Source: Microbacterium murale (GTDB lineage Bacteria; Actinomycetota; Actinomycetes; Actinomycetales; Microbacteriaceae). From it: 64,000 nucleotides of DNA. Location of the stretch: NCBI RefSeq assembly GCF_030815955.1, contig NZ_JAUSXK010000001.1, forward strand, positions 2,294,001 through 2,358,000, written 5' to 3'. Below the pieces are notes generated by a model, which worked only from the letters and a program-made list of their open reading frames with translations, was not told the origin of the DNA and did no database searches. Shown in pieces: positions 8,206 through 16,712 of this stretch. A program made the position numbers and the translations under genes. The stretch's first letter is position 1, and every line of letters starts with the position of its first letter.

Positions 8206-9048
8206 GTGACGATCTGGCAGAAGCTGCTCATGCCGGCGATGACGGACGCGATGCTGAAGGGCGGGCTCGCCGAGGTCGGTGGGCCAGTCGTGCGCGCGGC
8301 CGATGTGGCCGGGGTGCGCCCGGCCGAGTTGGTCCGCGCATACGGGCTCGGCGGTGAGGGGCTGGTGTTCCCCGAAGCGCCGGAATACGTGGATGTGCTG
8401 CTGTTCGAACAGCGTCCGCTGATGCGTTTCGAGACACCCTCCGACATCGGCGAACGGCCATGGCCGACATATGAGGCGGGGTTCCTGCGCGGTCCCGTGC
8501 GCGCTCCGGTCTGGCTTCTTGCGCGCACTCGCGTGCCGAGCGGATCGACCATTCAGCGTCTGCACGCCGACGGGCGCACCGAACAGCTTGCCGCGTTCGG
8601 ATCCCCTGCGAAGGGGTGGACGGGCGCAACCGGTTACTATCCACCGCTGCACATCATCGGTCCGCGTGCGAAATGGCGAGGCCACGATCTTCCTGCCGAC
8701 TTCCTACCGAACGACCAGCCGGGAGTGGAGCTCGTGTGGATCGGTGACGATGGTGTGCCGGAGGGGTTCGAGCAGATCCGCCCGATGATCCATCGCCGTC
8801 TGGCACCGTTCGGCGAGTGCGACGAGATCTTCGAGGTCGTCGTTACCGCGAGCCATCGGGGGGTGCCGGTGCGAGTCCTGCAACAGGCCGGAGACGAGGC
8901 TCTTCTTCTGCTGGAGAACCCCTCGTGGAGTCAGGTTGAAAAACTGCAGCCAGGGCCCGTCGAGCCCGGGTATTTCGAGTTGACGGCCCCCAGTGTCGAA
9001 CTCGAGAGTGTTCGGTCGGTAGCGAATGTCTGGGCGCCTGAGCCGTGA
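8206..9048 (+). CDS. Hypothetical protein in the toxin-immunity gene series
   Basis: A 280-residue soluble protein with a GTG start and a perfect AAGGAG five bases before it. It has no signal peptide, no membrane segment and no catalytic motif that I can recognise. Tryptophan and proline are frequent, as in many small beta-rich immunity folds. It follows the previous gene by 24 bases on the same strand and so probably shares its mRNA. A second immunity or accessory role is suggested only by position. Family membership is unknown. Confidence 0.6.
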   Translation: MTIWQKLLMPAMTDAMLKGGLAEVGGPVVRAADVAGVRPAELVRAYGLGGEGLVFPEAPEYVDVLLFEQRPLMRFETPSDIGERPWPTYEAGFLRGPVRAPVWLLARTRVPSGSTIQRLHADGRTEQLAAFGSPAKGWTGATGYYPPLHIIGPRAKWRGHDLPADFLPNDQPGVELVWIGDDGVPEGFEQIRPMIHRRLAPFGECDEIFEVVVTASHRGVPVRVLQQAGDEALLLLENPSWSQVEKLQPGPVEPGYFELTAPSVELESVRSVANVWAPEP

Positions 9049-9131
9049 GCCTCGACGTGGCGGCGCGCGTGATTGACAGCGGTCGCACTCGCTGAGCGAC
9101 GATCCGACCGGGAGACGAGAAGGAGATTACG

Positions 9132-9893
9132 GTGCTGCGCGACACCCGTGCCGACCAGGCGTACTTCGACAACGTGGTGGAGTATCTGACCACCCGATGC
9201 GAGAGCAACGATCGACGATTCGAGCGCCCCGTGGAGAAGTGGGCAGACCCGAAGATGATCGGGCAGGTCGCTGGCGACGTGATGAAGCAACGCTGGGATC
9301 GATTCAGCGCGCTCTATTCGCAGGGTGCGTCCGTCGAGGTGCTACGGGCCGAGTTCGACGCCGTTCTCAGCGATGCGGAAAGAGCTCTGCGTCTCGAGTT
9401 GGAGTTCCTTCCCATCGAACAGCGAGTTGTGCGCTTCGCGTTCGGCAACAGCAAGGACTTCTATCGCGAGTGGTTGTCGCTGGTGTCATTGGCGTTGGCG
9501 TTCCGTGTCGACGATGCGACTTTTGATCGTGTCGTCGCGGCTGTGGAATTCGGCTGGGGAGATCGGCTGATCGATCGACTCATCGCCAGCAGGCGTCCGT
9601 TGCACCCGGTGGGTGAGACGCTGTCGTTTCCCAAGATCGTCGGAGCGCTGAATGAGGCGTTCGACGCCGCTGATCCGTCGCAGACGATCGAGAAGTATCT
9701 CAAGAACTGGTACACCGCGTGGAAGGGCATCTGGGGATGGGGCGGACATGAGTCCCTCGGTAAGAACCTGTATTCCGGTTACTGGGCCTTCGAGGCAACC
9801 GGTGTGGTTGTCGCTCTCGGCATCGATGGCACACTCTTCCGCAGCAACGAGTTCTACCCCGGCGATCTGCTGACCAGCGGCGCATCAGCCTGA
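9132..9893 (+). CDS. PoNi/DUF1911-type immunity protein for the PoNe-like nuclease
   Basis: A 253-residue, mainly helical cytosolic protein. Its C-terminal part (YSGYWAFEATGVV, then GIDGTLFR and FYPGDLL) has the signature I associate with DUF1911, the C-terminal domain of PoNi proteins that neutralise PoNe DNase effectors. The N-terminal half would correspond to DUF1910. The GTG start has AAGGAG six bases upstream. The match between this gene and a PD-(D/E)XK domain in the toxin 1.4 kb upstream is the strongest functional link in the locus. Family placement is from remembered motifs, not a search. Confidence 0.78.
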   Translation: MLRDTRADQAYFDNVVEYLTTRCESNDRRFERPVEKWADPKMIGQVAGDVMKQRWDRFSALYSQGASVEVLRAEFDAVLSDAERALRLELEFLPIEQRVVRFAFGNSKDFYREWLSLVSLALAFRVDDATFDRVVAAVEFGWGDRLIDRLIASRRPLHPVGETLSFPKIVGALNEAFDAADPSQTIEKYLKNWYTAWKGIWGWGGHESLGKNLYSGYWAFEATGVVVALGIDGTLFRSNEFYPGDLLTSGASA

Positions 9894-9909
9894 ACCGAAG
9901 GAGCAACTC

Positions 9910-10842
9910 ATGACCGGTGAGATAGAGATCCCCGCGAGCCTCGACGAGGCACGCGCTGTGCTTACCGACCGGCCCGTCGGAGTGGTGCCGTTCCAGATCC
10001 GGGCGCAGCTGCTGGCTGTGCAAGGCGTGGAGCAGGCAGTCGATGCGGCCGTGCCTGTCGTCGAGGACTACTACGTCGGCGCGATTCTCGATCTGCCTAA
10101 TGCGGACGTGCCCGTCACCACCACGATGCTGGAGGAATGGCGCGTGACCATGGACGATGTCGTCCGGGCCGGCGCCGCAGCCCGCGCGCAGGCCGAGTCG
10201 CCCATCGAGCAGTTCGGCGCAGCACTTGTCATCCGCTCAGTGGCCTTCGCCGCTGCCGCGCTGCGCGATCCAGCCGCAGTATCGGCTCTACGACCTGATG
10301 CCGTGCCGGTGATCGTGATCCCCGACGTCGGGCACACGCTTGTCGGGTTCGCCGATGATCACGCCTCGCTGGCGTCCGTAGCGGCGGCGGCCGACCGCGT
10401 GCTGGCGAACACAGACCGCAGCGTTTCGATCACGCCCCTCGTTCGAGGTGCGTCGGGATGGGAGCGATTCGAATGGCCTGAGAGCGTCGCCGCGGAGGTG
10501 GGGCGGATGGGTCGCCGTTGGGATCAGGTGCAGTACAGCGCTGCCCGTGACGTCCTCAATCGTACGTACGCTGCTGCCGGCGTAGACGTGTTCGTCGCCA
10601 CGCTTGAGCTCGCCCAGCAGGGAGATGACGGACCCTTCACCACTTACGCGACGGTGACGAAGGACGTGCACACCGTCATCCCGCGCGCGGACTTCATCGT
10701 GCTCAACGGAGGTGACGGTCGGATGCAGCGGGTGCCCTTCGAGCGGCTCCTGGAGTTGCCCGGTGTGCTCACACCCTCGGCGGGCACGGTTCCGGATCAC
10801 TTCGAGGTTTCGAGGTTCCCTGAGGAGCTTCTGGCAGGCTGA
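9910..10842 (+). CDS. Hypothetical protein, weakly DUF1444-like
   Basis: A 310-residue soluble protein with a good ribosome site (GAAGGAG). Residues 45-90 contain a segment reminiscent of DUF1444 (VVEDYYVGAILDLPN, then an EEW motif and an Ala-rich helix), but the resemblance is partial and I would not assign the family on it. The rest shows alternating strands and helices with no catalytic motif I can name. It lies 16 bases after the PoNi-type gene on the same strand and is probably co-transcribed. It could be another immunity protein or an unrelated passenger. Confidence 0.6.
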   Translation: MTGEIEIPASLDEARAVLTDRPVGVVPFQIRAQLLAVQGVEQAVDAAVPVVEDYYVGAILDLPNADVPVTTTMLEEWRVTMDDVVRAGAAARAQAESPIEQFGAALVIRSVAFAAAALRDPAAVSALRPDAVPVIVIPDVGHTLVGFADDHASLASVAAAADRVLANTDRSVSITPLVRGASGWERFEWPESVAAEVGRMGRRWDQVQYSAARDVLNRTYAAAGVDVFVATLELAQQGDDGPFTTYATVTKDVHTVIPRADFIVLNGGDGRMQRVPFERLLELPGVLTPSAGTVPDHFEVSRFPEELLAG

Positions 10843-10872
10843 AAGCGTGGACCTGAAGACAGAAGGAGACGC

Positions 10873-11361
10873 ATGAGCGACGATTGGACCCGTCTGTGCG
10901 CGTTGCTCGACGATGATGCAGAGCTCGCAGCCTCGGTGCGTACGGCGGTCGAGAACCCGGCCGAATACTATGCGGCCCACGCGGACGACCTCCGCGATCG
11001 CGGCATCGAATCGGCCGCCGATATTGACCCCTGGCTGGTCATCATCGACGGCCTCGACGAAGCCGGGGCGCTCGCCTACCTCGACTGGAAGGACGGAGGT
11101 GCACAGCTCGCCGACGCTCTTGCCGGCCTGCCGCGCATCTTCGCGACCGGGATCGACCTCGACGCGATCGGCGACATCGAGGCAGAACTGCCGACCGCGG
11201 TGGCGGTCGCGAACGGCATGCTCGACGAGCACGGGCTCACGCTCGTCTACCTCGAGGAAGACTCCGATGCCTACCCGCTGGTCGCCGTCGAGGCCGATGA
11301 TGCGGAGCAGATCGTCGCGCTCGCGAGTTCGCTCGGGCACGTCGCCCGCACGCACCCCTGA
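10873..11361 (+). CDS. DUF6630-like acidic protein
   Basis: A 162-residue strongly acidic cytosolic protein. The stretch around residues 60-80 (a DEAGALAYLDWKDGG segment) resembles DUF6630, whose members are small proteins of unknown function often found in toxin-immunity neighbourhoods. An AGAAGGAGA ribosome site precedes the ATG. It is the last plus-strand gene of the ESX-linked series and ends ten bases before the convergent resolvase-like gene. Confidence 0.6.
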   Translation: MSDDWTRLCALLDDDAELAASVRTAVENPAEYYAAHADDLRDRGIESAADIDPWLVIIDGLDEAGALAYLDWKDGGAQLADALAGLPRIFATGIDLDAIGDIEAELPTAVAVANGMLDEHGLTLVYLEEDSDAYPLVAVEADDAEQIVALASSLGHVARTHP

Positions 11362-11371
11362 CGAGAATCGG

Positions 11372-11842
11372 TCAGCGCACCGCGTCGGCGAGGTGCCGGG
11401 AGTCGTGGCTCAGGACCTTGACCATGATGCCGCGCTGCCGCAGGTCGGTGATCGTGCGGGTCTCCTCGTCGCGATCCCGACCAAGCGCACGCGCGTTCGC
11501 GACGACCAGGACATCACCCTTGTGCAATGAAGAGATGAACCGCGCCAGGCGATCGCTCCAGCTCTCAAGGATCTCGGGAGCCGGATGGCGGAATCCCTCG
11601 ATCGGAACACCGAAGCGAGTGAGCTCATCACGTTGTTCGACCACAGTAGGCATGCCGTCGCGTGAGATCACCAGTCCGACCAGGCGAGAGCCCTGCGGGC
11701 GGGCATGCCACCACTCGTGATCGTGCTGCAGCTCGGTGAAGCACTTCTCGCACTCGGTGGCCGCATGCGGCAGGTGCAACGGACTCGTCATCGGCTCGCC
11801 GACTAGATGGTCCCCTGTCGTCAGATCAGTCGAATCGCTCAT
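11372..11842 (-). CDS. Stand-alone resolvase-like (serine recombinase N-terminal) domain protein
   Basis: A 156-residue protein. Its second half resembles the catalytic domain of small serine recombinases: a VISRDG strand, a QRDEL helix, and RALGRDRDEETRTITDLRQRGI, the counterpart of the LGR...L..L..RG signature. The usual YxRVS start is altered. The serine may be kept (Ile-Ser), but the arginine two residues before it is Val. No helix-turn-helix follows, and the N-terminal half carries a CxxC pair. It is therefore probably not an active invertase. The start at 11842 is fixed by GGAGGT six bases upstream; the ORF extends further only as shadow sequence of mdh. Confidence 0.6.
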   Translation of the reverse strand: MSDSTDLTTGDHLVGEPMTSPLHLPHAATECEKCFTELQHDHEWWHARPQGSRLVGLVISRDGMPTVVEQRDELTRFGVPIEGFRHPAPEILESWSDRLARFISSLHKGDVLVVANARALGRDRDEETRTITDLRQRGIMVKVLSHDSRHLADAVR

Positions 11843-11910
11843 CGGCGCACCTCCAGCATCCATTCTGCCTTGCGCCTCGGACAAGCGGGTACCCGACCTG
11901 GAAGATCGGG

Positions 11911-12900
11911 CTATAGGACCCCGAGCGACCGCACGGCTTCTCGCTCCTCGACGAGCTCGGCGACAGAGGCATCCACCCGCGCGCGAGCCCACTCGTCCAG
12001 CTCGAGTCCTTCGACGATCTGCCATTCGCCGTCGACTGCCCGTACGGGGAAGGACGATACGAGGCCTTCCGGCACTCCGTATTCGCCGTGCGAGACGACG
12101 CCGGCGCTGGTCCAGTCATCCGTCCCGCGAACCCAGTCGCGAGTGTGCTCGATCGTCGCGTTTGCCGCAGAAGCCACCGACGAAGACCCGCGCACCTCGA
12201 TGATCTCGGCGCCGCGCTTCGCAACACGGGGGATGAAGGTCTTATCGAGCCAGTCCCGCACATCACCGACGCGCTCAGCCAGAGCCTCGACGACGGGCCG
12301 GCCGTCGACGGTGGCATGCGACACGTCGGGGAACTGGGTCGCCGAGTGATTGCCCCAGATCGGCACGCGACGGATGCTCGACACCGGGGCGTCCAGGGCG
12401 AGCGCGAGCTGCGCACGGGCGCGGTTCTCGTCGAGTCTGGTGAGCGCGGTGAAGCGCTCGGTCGGAAGACCTTCGGCTGCGGCAGCGGCGATCAGCGCGT
12501 TCGTGTTCGCTGGATTGCCGACCACGGTGACGCGCACGTCAGCCGCGGCGTGCTCGGCGATCGCCTTGCCCTGCGGGCCGAAGATCCCGGCGTTGGCCGC
12601 CAGCAGATCCGCGCGCTCCATGCCGGGGCCACGCGGCCGCGCGCCGACCAGCAGCGCGAGATTCGCCCCGGCGAACCCGATGGCAGGGTCATCCGTCACC
12701 TCGACGTGCTCGAGCAGGTCGAACGCACCGTCCTGCAACTCCAGCGCCGCACCCTCCGCCGCTCCGAGGCCTTGCGGGATCTCCAGCAGCCGCAGTCGTA
12801 CCTTCTCATCCGGACCCAGCAGGTCTCCGGCCGCGATGCGGAACAGCAGTGCGTATCCGATCTGTCCGCCCGCACCTGTGATCGTGATCGTCGTCGCCAT
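11911..12900 (-). CDS. mdh: Malate dehydrogenase
   Basis: A 329-residue NAD-dependent malate dehydrogenase, interconverting malate and oxaloacetate in the TCA cycle. The N-terminal GAGGQIG nucleotide loop, the mobile-loop arginines ([14 protein letters not shown]), the GNPANTNA strand and the IWGNHS segment with the catalytic His are all present, and the length is normal. The mRNA is probably leaderless: TAGGCT on the minus strand (12907-12912) ends six bases before the ATG. It is divergent from the metallopeptidase gene. Confidence 0.95.
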   Translation of the reverse strand: MATTITITGAGGQIGYALLFRIAAGDLLGPDEKVRLRLLEIPQGLGAAEGAALELQDGAFDLLEHVEVTDDPAIGFAGANLALLVGARPRGPGMERADLLAANAGIFGPQGKAIAEHAAADVRVTVVGNPANTNALIAAAAAEGLPTERFTALTRLDENRARAQLALALDAPVSSIRRVPIWGNHSATQFPDVSHATVDGRPVVEALAERVGDVRDWLDKTFIPRVAKRGAEIIEVRGSSSVASAANATIEHTRDWVRGTDDWTSAGVVSHGEYGVPEGLVSSFPVRAVDGEWQIVEGLELDEWARARVDASVAELVEEREAVRSLGVL

Positions 12901-12957
12901 GACACGAGCCTACGGCGCAACCCGCACACAGTGCAGTGCGCGGAGTAATCTCATCCC

Positions 12958-13827
12958 ATGACCTTCAACCCTGACTCTGACATCTCCGGGCACCGCACGC
13001 GCCGCCCAGGACGCACAGCGGCGATCGCCGGTGGCGGCGTCGGACTCCTCGGCATCATCGCGCTGCTGGCAGGCCCCTTGCTGGGCATCGACCTGTCGGG
13101 GCTCGTCGGCGGAGGAACCCAGGGCGGCAGTGCACCGGAATCCGGCGGCACGGTGCTCGCCTGCGAGACGGGCGAGGACGCGAACACGCAGGACGACTGC
13201 CGGATGGCCGGAGCGCAGGTGCTGCTGGACGACTACTGGGCTCAGCACGTCGAGGGATACACGCCTCCTCAGCTGTACGTCTTCGAGGGGCAGACCTCCA
13301 CGCAGTGCGGCACGGCATCCAACTCGGTCGGACCGTTCTACTGCCCACCGGAGCAGGGCGTGTACATCGACCCGGACTTCTTCCAGATCATGCGGCAGCA
13401 GTTCGACGCCTCCGCCGGAGAGCTGGCGCAGCTGTACATCGTCGGCCACGAGTGGGGCCACCACATTCAGAACATCACGGGGACGATGACGCAGTACCCG
13501 AACAACGGCACCGGTCCCGACAGCAACAGCGTGCGCACCGAGCTGCAGGCCGACTGCTATGCCGGTGCGTGGCTGGCCGACGCTGCCACGCTCGAGGACG
13601 AGAACGGGGTCGAGTACTTGCAGACGCCCACCGAGGCGCAGCTGAAGGATGCTCTGAACGCGGCATTCGCGGTGGGTGACGACCACATTCAGGAGCAGTC
13701 GGGCTTCAGCAACCCGGAATCGTGGACGCACGGCTCGAGCGATCAGCGGCAGTACTGGTTCGCGAGCGGGTACGAGAACGGCCTCGGCAGCTGCGACACG
13801 TTCGCCGTCGACGGCAGCCAGCTCTGA
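12958..13827 (+). CDS. Neutral zinc metallopeptidase (YpfJ/putative zinc metallopeptidase family)
   Basis: A 289-residue membrane-anchored metallopeptidase. A single hydrophobic segment (about residues 22-45) follows a basic N-terminus, so the catalytic part should lie outside the cell. HEWGHH near residue 163 is the HExxH zinc motif, and the downstream ELQADCYAGAW supplies the third ligand typical of this family. The mRNA is probably leaderless: TAATCT at 12946-12951, six bases before the ATG. Substrate unknown. Confidence 0.9.
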   Translation: MTFNPDSDISGHRTRRPGRTAAIAGGGVGLLGIIALLAGPLLGIDLSGLVGGGTQGGSAPESGGTVLACETGEDANTQDDCRMAGAQVLLDDYWAQHVEGYTPPQLYVFEGQTSTQCGTASNSVGPFYCPPEQGVYIDPDFFQIMRQQFDASAGELAQLYIVGHEWGHHIQNITGTMTQYPNNGTGPDSNSVRTELQADCYAGAWLADAATLEDENGVEYLQTPTEAQLKDALNAAFAVGDDHIQEQSGFSNPESWTHGSSDQRQYWFASGYENGLGSCDTFAVDGSQL

Positions 13828-13918
13828 GGCCCGCCTGCACGGGACCTCTGACACTGCGCGGTACGGTGGAATGACCGCCAGAAGGCGGACGACTCACTGA
13901 CCGGGGGGCCAGAAGCCG

Positions 13919-14884
13919 ATGAAGTTGGACGCACTGTATCCGCCGATCGAACCGTACGACAGCGGGATGCTGATCGTGGGCGACGGCCAGCGCATCGCGT
14001 GGGAGGTGAGCGGCAACCCCGAGGGCAAACCGGTCGTCTTCCTGCACGGCGGGCCCGGCAGCGGCGTCTCGGCATGGCAACGGCAGTTCTTCGATCCGGA
14101 GAAGTACCGCATCGTGCTGTTCGATCAGCGCGGTTGCGGCAAGAGCACCCCGCACGTCAGCGACCCCGACGCAGATCTGCGTTTCAACACCACGCCCCAT
14201 CTGATCGCCGACATCGAGCTGCTGCGCAGGAATCTCGGCATCGCGAAATGGCTGGTCTTCGGCGGTTCGTGGGGGAGTGCACTCGCGCTCGCCTACGCGC
14301 AGGCGCATCCGGATTCCGTGAGCGAGCTGATCCTGCGCGGGATCTTCACGCTGCGACGCCTCGAGCTGGAATGGTTCTGCGACGGCGGAGCCGCGGTGCT
14401 CTTCCCCGATCGGTGGGAGGAGTTCATCGCTCCGATACCCGTGCTGGAGCGGAGCCGGATGACAGAGGCGTACCACCGGCGCCTGAGCGACCCTGATCCC
14501 GCTGTGCACGTGCCCGCAGCGATCGCGTGGGCGAAATGGGAGGCGTCGATCATCACGCTGCGACCGGACCCGGACGTGGTGGCGGCCATGACCGAGCCTG
14601 CCGCCGCCGTCGCGCTCGCACGGATCGAGAATCACTTCTTCCTGCACCGCGGTTGGTTGAGCGAGGGGCAGTTGATCGCCGGCGTCGACCGGATCCGCCA
14701 CATTCCTGCAGTCATCGTGCAGGGTCGCTACGACGCGGGCACACCGATGATGACGGCGTGGGACCTGCACCGCGCATGGCCGGAAGCGGAGTTCGTGGTC
14801 ATCGACGACGCCGGGCACGCGGCAACCGAACCAGGCATCCAGCAGGCGCTGCGCGACGCAGCCGACCTTTTCGCCGACGACTGA
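13919..14884 (+). CDS. pip: Prolyl aminopeptidase (proline iminopeptidase)
   Basis: A 321-residue alpha/beta-hydrolase that removes N-terminal proline from peptides in the cytosol. The oxyanion-hole segment HGGPGSG, the family-typical DQRGCGKSTPH and the nucleophile elbow GGSWGS are all present, and a GHAATEP segment supplies the C-terminal histidine. Length is normal for the S33 family. It converges on the aldehyde dehydrogenase gene, with about 50 bases between the two stops and no clear terminator there. Confidence 0.93.
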   Translation: MKLDALYPPIEPYDSGMLIVGDGQRIAWEVSGNPEGKPVVFLHGGPGSGVSAWQRQFFDPEKYRIVLFDQRGCGKSTPHVSDPDADLRFNTTPHLIADIELLRRNLGIAKWLVFGGSWGSALALAYAQAHPDSVSELILRGIFTLRRLELEWFCDGGAAVLFPDRWEEFIAPIPVLERSRMTEAYHRRLSDPDPAVHVPAAIAWAKWEASIITLRPDPDVVAAMTEPAAAVALARIENHFFLHRGWLSEGQLIAGVDRIRHIPAVIVQGRYDAGTPMMTAWDLHRAWPEAEFVVIDDAGHAATEPGIQQALRDAADLFADD

Positions 14885-14936
14885 CTGTCCACGAGGTCGT
14901 TGAGCCGGCCGACGGCGAGCGAGACGGTCCCGCCCG

Positions 14937-16682
14937 TTAGGCGCGGAGTGCCCGCAGCAGCGTCTTCACAAGACCGAGCGCTCCGCCGTCTGCCCGGAAG
15001 CGCGTGAGGCCCTCGCTCACGACCGCGCCGGTGGCCGCAGTCACGAACCACGGCGGCTTCGGCAGGATCGTGAAGCGTCCACCGCCGTTCGCGCCGGGCA
15101 GCGACCGAGGGAACGGCCGGAACGGGCCGCGCAGGACGGATCGCTCGACGCGGTCGAGCAGTAGCGCATTGTGCACGACGCCGATCCCGCTGCCGACATC
15201 CGCGAGTGTGTTCCCAGGGAATGCACCCCAGGTCAGCGTCGGCGTGATGAATCCGACCGCCGTCCAGGCGTTGATCGCGATCGAGCCGTAGCGCAGTTTC
15301 GCGATCGCCTTTTCGAACCCGGTGCCCAGCGCCTTCTGCGTGGCGGGATCGATCAGCAGGTTCGCGCCGAGCGTGCCCTGCAGCTCGTGGTTCGCATGCG
15401 CCACGGCCGCGTCCAGGAAATCCTGCCCCGTTCCGCCGACCTCGACCACGCCGAGCACTGGTGCGAAGTACTCGGTGTTCTGCAATGCCGTCGCATCCTC
15501 GCCCTCGCTGATCTCGACGAGGAGCCGGTCTCCGAGCACGAGGGCGTTCGGATAGTCGTCACCGGCGCGCTGCATGCGATCCTCCGACCCGGGATACCAG
15601 GTCGGCCGCTCAGGAGCATTGGCATAGGCACGACGCAGCGCGGCGCGGAACGCATCGGCCTGCGCCCATTCCGATGACATGATCACGACTTGACCGGCGA
15701 TGCAGTTGTGACCGCAGTTCTGCAGCCGCATCGTCGCGATGTGCTCTGCCTGGAAGGTGAGGTCTGCGTCGGTCCATTCACCCGGCACGACGATGATCGG
15801 CGAGACGCCGCCGAGCTCTGCGGTGATCGGCTTCTTCAGCTGCGGACGGTTCTCTCGCCGCCGCCTCTTCCCCGCAGCCCCTGTGCCCCACGTGATCGCA
15901 TCGAACGTCGCCGCCGACCCAGTGATGTGCACGTGCGCGAGCTCCGGGTGCGCGGTGAGGTACGTGCCGACGTCACCGCCCCCGCTGACGATGCGGAGGA
16001 ATCCCGGTTCGATCAGAGGTGCGAATGCGTGCTCGAAGACCGACACGAGCGCATCCTGCGTCGGATTCACCTTCAGCAGTGCCGTGCGGTTGTGAGCGAG
16101 CAGCTCGTAGAGCACGTCGAGCACCGGGATCGACGTGACGTTTCCCGCACCGAGCACGAGTCCAACCCCGCCGGACTCTCCCGGCGTGCGCTGAGCAAGC
16201 CCCGCACCCGCGCGCGCAGCCCGCGGTGTGACGCCCGGCTCGAGCCAGACCTCGCCCGTGAAGCCGGACAGCAGCACCTTGTCGATGCCCGTCAGCGGGA
16301 AGGCGTGCACGCGGGTTCGTCCACCGGGCGCACGGTCGATGCGGATGTCCTCCAGCGGATTGCGACCCTCGGCGAGCCTCGACAGCGTCTCGATGTACGC
16401 GTCGAGCGCGCCGAGGGTGCTGTACGGACCCGAAAGCCACTCCTCGCCGCGCAGCGGATGACCGCCGTTCAGGCCCTTCGACACCGCCGCCGTATGCGCC
16501 CATTCCTCGGCCGATGCGGCGACGCCGGTGCGGACCGCGCGCAGCAGTGTCGCCCGCTGCCCGACGCTGAGTGCCGACCAGGTGCGTGCTCCTTCGCCGA
16601 GGTCTTCGATCGCGGCATTCAGCCGCTCGCGGTCGGCCTCGTCGAGTCCGGTAGCGGGGGTCACGGCGGTTGCTGACGTCAT
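14937..16682 (-). CDS. Aldehyde dehydrogenase family protein
   Basis: A 581-residue NAD(P)-dependent aldehyde dehydrogenase relative, longer than the usual 480-500 residues. It keeps LGAGNVTS in the cofactor region, a HITGSAATFDAI strand, the TAELGGVSPIIV motif with the general-base glutamate, and LQNCGHNCIAGQ around the candidate catalytic cysteine, where canonical enzymes have GQ-x-C. The substrate is unknown. The first ATG (16688) directly abuts the AAGGAG, so the second ATG, six bases from it, is taken as the start. Confidence 0.85.
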   Translation of the reverse strand: MTSATAVTPATGLDEADRERLNAAIEDLGEGARTWSALSVGQRATLLRAVRTGVAASAEEWAHTAAVSKGLNGGHPLRGEEWLSGPYSTLGALDAYIETLSRLAEGRNPLEDIRIDRAPGGRTRVHAFPLTGIDKVLLSGFTGEVWLEPGVTPRAARAGAGLAQRTPGESGGVGLVLGAGNVTSIPVLDVLYELLAHNRTALLKVNPTQDALVSVFEHAFAPLIEPGFLRIVSGGGDVGTYLTAHPELAHVHITGSAATFDAITWGTGAAGKRRRRENRPQLKKPITAELGGVSPIIVVPGEWTDADLTFQAEHIATMRLQNCGHNCIAGQVVIMSSEWAQADAFRAALRRAYANAPERPTWYPGSEDRMQRAGDDYPNALVLGDRLLVEISEGEDATALQNTEYFAPVLGVVEVGGTGQDFLDAAVAHANHELQGTLGANLLIDPATQKALGTGFEKAIAKLRYGSIAINAWTAVGFITPTLTWGAFPGNTLADVGSGIGVVHNALLLDRVERSVLRGPFRPFPRSLPGANGGGRFTILPKPPWFVTAATGAVVSEGLTRFRADGGALGLVKTLLRALRA

Positions 16683-16712
16683 CGGCATCTCCTTCGCGCG
16701 GGGATTCTCAGC

